Below are positions 7,001 to 7,827 of a DNA stretch of 7,827 bases, piece after piece. The notes under the pieces were generated by a model. That model had not been told where the DNA came from. It saw only the letters and a list, made by a program, of their open reading frames with translations, and did not search any database. Every line of letters starts with the position of its first letter. The stretch's first letter is position 1. The DNA lies in contig JAIXSW010000334.1 of NCBI GenBank assembly GCA_027484495.1, positions 1-7,827 of the forward strand. Direction: 5' to 3'. Source of the DNA: Gammaproteobacteria bacterium (GTDB taxonomy: Bacteria; Pseudomonadota; Gammaproteobacteria; Enterobacterales; Alteromonadaceae). The position numbers were made by a program, and so were the translations under genes.

Positions 7001-7109
7001 GACTATCGGTACTATCTTCACGCTGTTTGTACTGCCGTCGATTTATGTATTGCTGGCGAAAGACCACCAGAAAGACATGATCCGCCAGGCGGAACTCGAA
7101 GCGATTTAA
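4029..7109 (+). CDS. RND multidrug efflux transporter permease (HAE1/AcrB-type)
   Basis: This is the proton-driven inner-membrane trimer subunit of a tripartite pump. At 1026 residues it has normal family length. Order: TM1 about 8-32; first periplasmic porter region to about 331; TM2-TM6 about 337-490; the start of the second half with TM7 about 521-541; second porter region; TM8-TM12 about 840-1012. TM4 has the proton-relay pair Asp401-Asp402 in VVDDAIVMVENIER. TM10 reads GLIARNGILVVEFAN, with Arg921 where AcrB has the essential Lys940. TM12 keeps Thr residues (GMTIGTIFTLFVLP) matching the AcrB Thr978 area. About 16 polar/aromatic residues between TM9 and TM10 (KMYAPIPHWTDAIS) look like an extended loop. 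AGG (4021-4023) lies 5 bases before the ATG. It is co-transcribed with the adaptor and closed by a strong terminator. No outer-membrane channel gene follows, so a TolC homologue elsewhere is needed. Substrates are unknown. Confidence 0.95.
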   Translation: MKFTDIFIKKPVLAIVVSLLILLAGIQSLSSLSVRQYPRSDIAVIKITTVYIGANSDVIRGFITSPIERAIASAGGIDYIESQSSMGMSTITAHLQLNYDPLKAMTEISAKVNQVRGELPPEAEVPSLAIEAADSQFAQAYLSFSSDILEQNQITEFLTRSVQPRLIAVNGVQKAEILGGRTFAMRIWLKTEKMAAVGVTPADIRAALQAQNVQAAIGQTKGSYTQVNLNANAGLTNVEDFRRIVVRQNADGVIRLADVADVVLGADDYSVEVNYSGQTAVFMGVFVAPNANSLEVIRTVTAEMEKIKADLPAGLSGEVSYDATKYIDAAIQDVIKTLAETLIIIIVVIFLFLGFSRSVLIPLVAIPLSLIGAVFIMQLCGFSLNLLTLLSIVLSVGLVVDDAIVMVENIERHIQEGLKPFHASLVAARELAGPILAMTVTLMSVYIPIGLQGGLTGTLFREFAITLAGAVTISAIVAVTLSPMMASRMLSPHREIKAPLSKIFDRFAAFYSRKLNATLENRIGVYLFWGFISICVVPLYIMSSKELAPTEDQGVIFGIVDTPANSTIDQASFYGKQVNEVFMSIPETDFTFQITFPTGGFSGMVTKPWAERERTTTEILPDVQQKLGEIAGVRILPITPPSLPGGGQFPIEFVIASTADSQEIYDYALKLQQTFTESGKFFFPPMLDMKIDQPEYQLNIDREKVADLGLDMRTVTQDLGILLGGGWVNRFNKDGLSYKVIPQVKRIERLTPDDLAKLYITGPDNSMIRLDQIATLTHSTVPRSINRMQQLNAVKISGVGAGSLDEMLKYMETEARKILPATYTIDYTGESRQLKREGNTFLPAFLMALTMIFLVLAAQYNSFRDPIVILAGSVPLAMFGALIFTFWKMYAPIPHWTDAISSTLNIYSQVGLVTLVGLIARNGILVVEFANKLQEEGRAKIDAIREASVLRLRPVLMTSIATIAGHTPLIFADGAGAEARQSIGIVLVFGMTIGTIFTLFVLPSIYVLLAKDHQKDMIRQAELEAI

Positions 7110-7124
7110 GTGTTGAAACCATGC

Positions 7125-7152
7125 AAAAGGGCAGCCTTGGCTGCCCTTTTTT
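7125..7152. terminator. Rho-independent terminator after the efflux operon
   Basis: AAAAGGGCAGCC (7125-7136) pairs with GGCTGCCCTTTT (7139-7150) around a TT tip; the loop is more realistically the six bases CCTTGG on a 10-bp stem. A T6 run (7147-7152) follows on the + strand, 15 bases after the pump stop. On the minus strand only four T residues follow, so it is weaker there but could also end the convergent DUF1569 unit, whose stop is about 70 bases away. Confidence 0.9.
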
Positions 7153-7220
7153 ATTGGCAATTTAGCATCACATTTTACGGAGCGGGATTTTTGCTTTACA
7201 TCCGATCCTGCACGGTGCCG
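7153..7220. other. Convergent intergenic gap with no recognised element
   Basis: This short stretch separates the terminator from the stop of the minus-strand gene. I see no promoter, hairpin or reading frame of note in it. Confidence 0.5.
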
Positions 7221-7736
7221 TCAAGCGACCGAAATTTGGCTTAAATGCTGGCGGATATGCAGCTGGTGAGCGGCCTGAAAATCGGCATGGCTGAGCGTGC
7301 CATACGCAAAATGCGGTGCCAGCGTGGTGGCTGCAGCAAATTCATCTAATGCCTGCAGCAATGCAGCCAGAGCAACTTGCGGGTTTAGCGTAGCATCCAG
7401 ATCCGGCATGCCGGGGATCGCTTCATCCAACGGGTGGCGCATGGCGCCGGCGGCTTTAAAACCTTGCAGTGCCAGTGGGCCAATACTGTGCTGGAACCAC
7501 CAGCTGCGCTGTTGTGGGTAGCCCTGATAAGAACCCCGCACACTTTGTGCCAGATGCTGAAAGATCTGACTGACATTCCAGCTGCCACTGCTACTCAGGG
7601 TTTTACCGGCCATTTGTTGGAGCTCTTGTTGCAGAGCTGTCAAATCCGCAACAAAGCGACTGCCAGCGCCATAGACCCCAGCCACACCAGTGCCGGCGAC
7701 TGCAGCACTCACCAGTAAAAATTTACGCCTGTTCAT
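7221..7736 (-). CDS. Tat-signal DUF1569 family protein (DinB-like fold expected), function unknown
   Basis: The 171-residue product begins MNRRKFLLVSAAVAG, a twin-arginine motif followed by a hydrophobic, Ala/Gly-rich segment to about residue 24, so it is probably exported folded by the Tat system. The rest matches what I recall of the DUF1569 family: WNVSQIFQHLAQS (53-65, His61), GxP motif (QGYP), IGPLAL with a G-AMRHPLDEAIPG segment (97-109), APHFAYGTLS (140-149, His142) and AHQLHIRQHL (156-165; His157, His160, His164). The clustered His residues recall the metal site of DinB/YfiT-type helical bundles, but a metal is inferred. AGGAG lies 8 bases before the ATG, inside the end of the upstream gene, with which it overlaps by 14 bases; the two are probably coupled. 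No reaction is known to me for this family. Confidence 0.8.
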   Translation of the reverse strand: MNRRKFLLVSAAVAGTGVAGVYGAGSRFVADLTALQQELQQMAGKTLSSSGSWNVSQIFQHLAQSVRGSYQGYPQQRSWWFQHSIGPLALQGFKAAGAMRHPLDEAIPGMPDLDATLNPQVALAALLQALDEFAAATTLAPHFAYGTLSHADFQAAHQLHIRQHLSQISVA

Positions 7737-7827
7737 ACGGAATGCTCCTGAATGCTTCTAATCGTTGTTGGATGGCATCAAGCCGTGCTGTAGCGACGGC
7801 TTGCTTCATTGCCGGGCCTTGATGTCC
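7723..7827 (-). CDS. C-terminal end of an unidentified gene upstream of the DUF1569 gene
   Basis: On the minus strand a frame is open from the right edge for 34 codons (GHQGPAMKQAV..., ending PYEQA) to a TAA at 7725-7723, which lies inside the DUF1569 gene in another frame. The piece looks like a real C-terminus: an amphipathic helix rich in Ala, Arg and Gln (AVATARLDAIQQRLEAF) and a polar end. The overlap with the next start and the Shine-Dalgarno placed within it fit an operon. An ATG at 7809-7807 exists but has no clear ribosome binding site, so I read this as the tail of a longer gene, not a 28-codon one. I do not recognise the family from this fragment. Confidence 0.6.
   Translation of the reverse strand, partial: GHQGPAMKQAVATARLDAIQQRLEAFRSIPYEQA
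7745..7749 (-). promoter_or_regulatory. Ribosome binding site of the DUF1569 gene
   Basis: AGGAG on the minus strand is 8 bases before the ATG at 7736. It settles the start codon, which also puts the twin-arginine motif at residues 3-4 as expected for a Tat signal. It lies within the coding end of the upstream gene. Confidence 0.7.

Noticed and set aside
7434..7718. 94-codon plus-strand frame opposite the DUF1569 gene
   Set aside because: The minus-strand reading has a Tat signal, a good ribosome binding site and a family match; the plus-strand reading has none of these.
1..7827. Mobile element, prophage, CRISPR, tRNA or toxin-antitoxin content
   Set aside because: I looked for terminal repeats, spaced direct repeats, cloverleaf-like stretches and small paired genes and found none; the gaps are short and accounted for.

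Overview
The window looks like chromosomal core DNA from a gammaproteobacterium. The order tsaD, plsY, folB, folK is the type found around the rpsU/tsaD locus of that class, and the protein sequences resemble Aeromonadales/Alteromonadales-type versions (TsaD, PlsY and FolB are close to the E. coli proteins as I remember them). Base composition is near 50% GC and looks even throughout. I see no insertion sequence, prophage, tRNA, rRNA or CRISPR signal. A Tolumonas- or Aeromonas-like host is my guess, not something the sequence proves.

Layout. (1) 1-992: tsaD, + strand, cut by the left edge just before its SCDET motif. (2) 1007-1040: a bidirectional hairpin terminator shared with the convergent gene. 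(3) 1083-1688: plsY, - strand, with its promoter and ribosome binding site readable in the 1689-1839 gap. (4) 1840-2675: folB and a divergent folK-type gene, + strand, with stop and start overlapping by one base. (5) 2676-2892: a 217-base regulatory gap with a perfect 9-bp inverted repeat placed like an operator. (6) 2893-7109: a two-gene RND efflux operon, a periplasmic adaptor followed by an inner-membrane pump. (7) 7125-7152: a second terminator between convergent units. (8) 7221-7827: a - strand unit with a Tat-signal DUF1569 protein and the last 34 codons of an unidentified upstream gene that overlaps it.

How the genes work. tsaD (t6A tRNA modification), plsY (first acylation step of phospholipid synthesis) and folB/folK (dihydroneopterin to the pyrophosphorylated pterin in folate synthesis) are housekeeping functions that share a neighbourhood, not one pathway. 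The adaptor and pump should form a tripartite efflux system with an outer-membrane TolC-like channel. No channel gene and no local regulator gene lies in the window, so both must be encoded elsewhere.

No convincing new multi-gene system is present. The points most worth a second look are the inverted repeat upstream of the efflux operon, the substituted residues in the folK-type enzyme, the Lys-to-Arg change at the proton-relay position of the pump, and the Tat-exported DUF1569 protein coupled to an unknown gene at the right edge.
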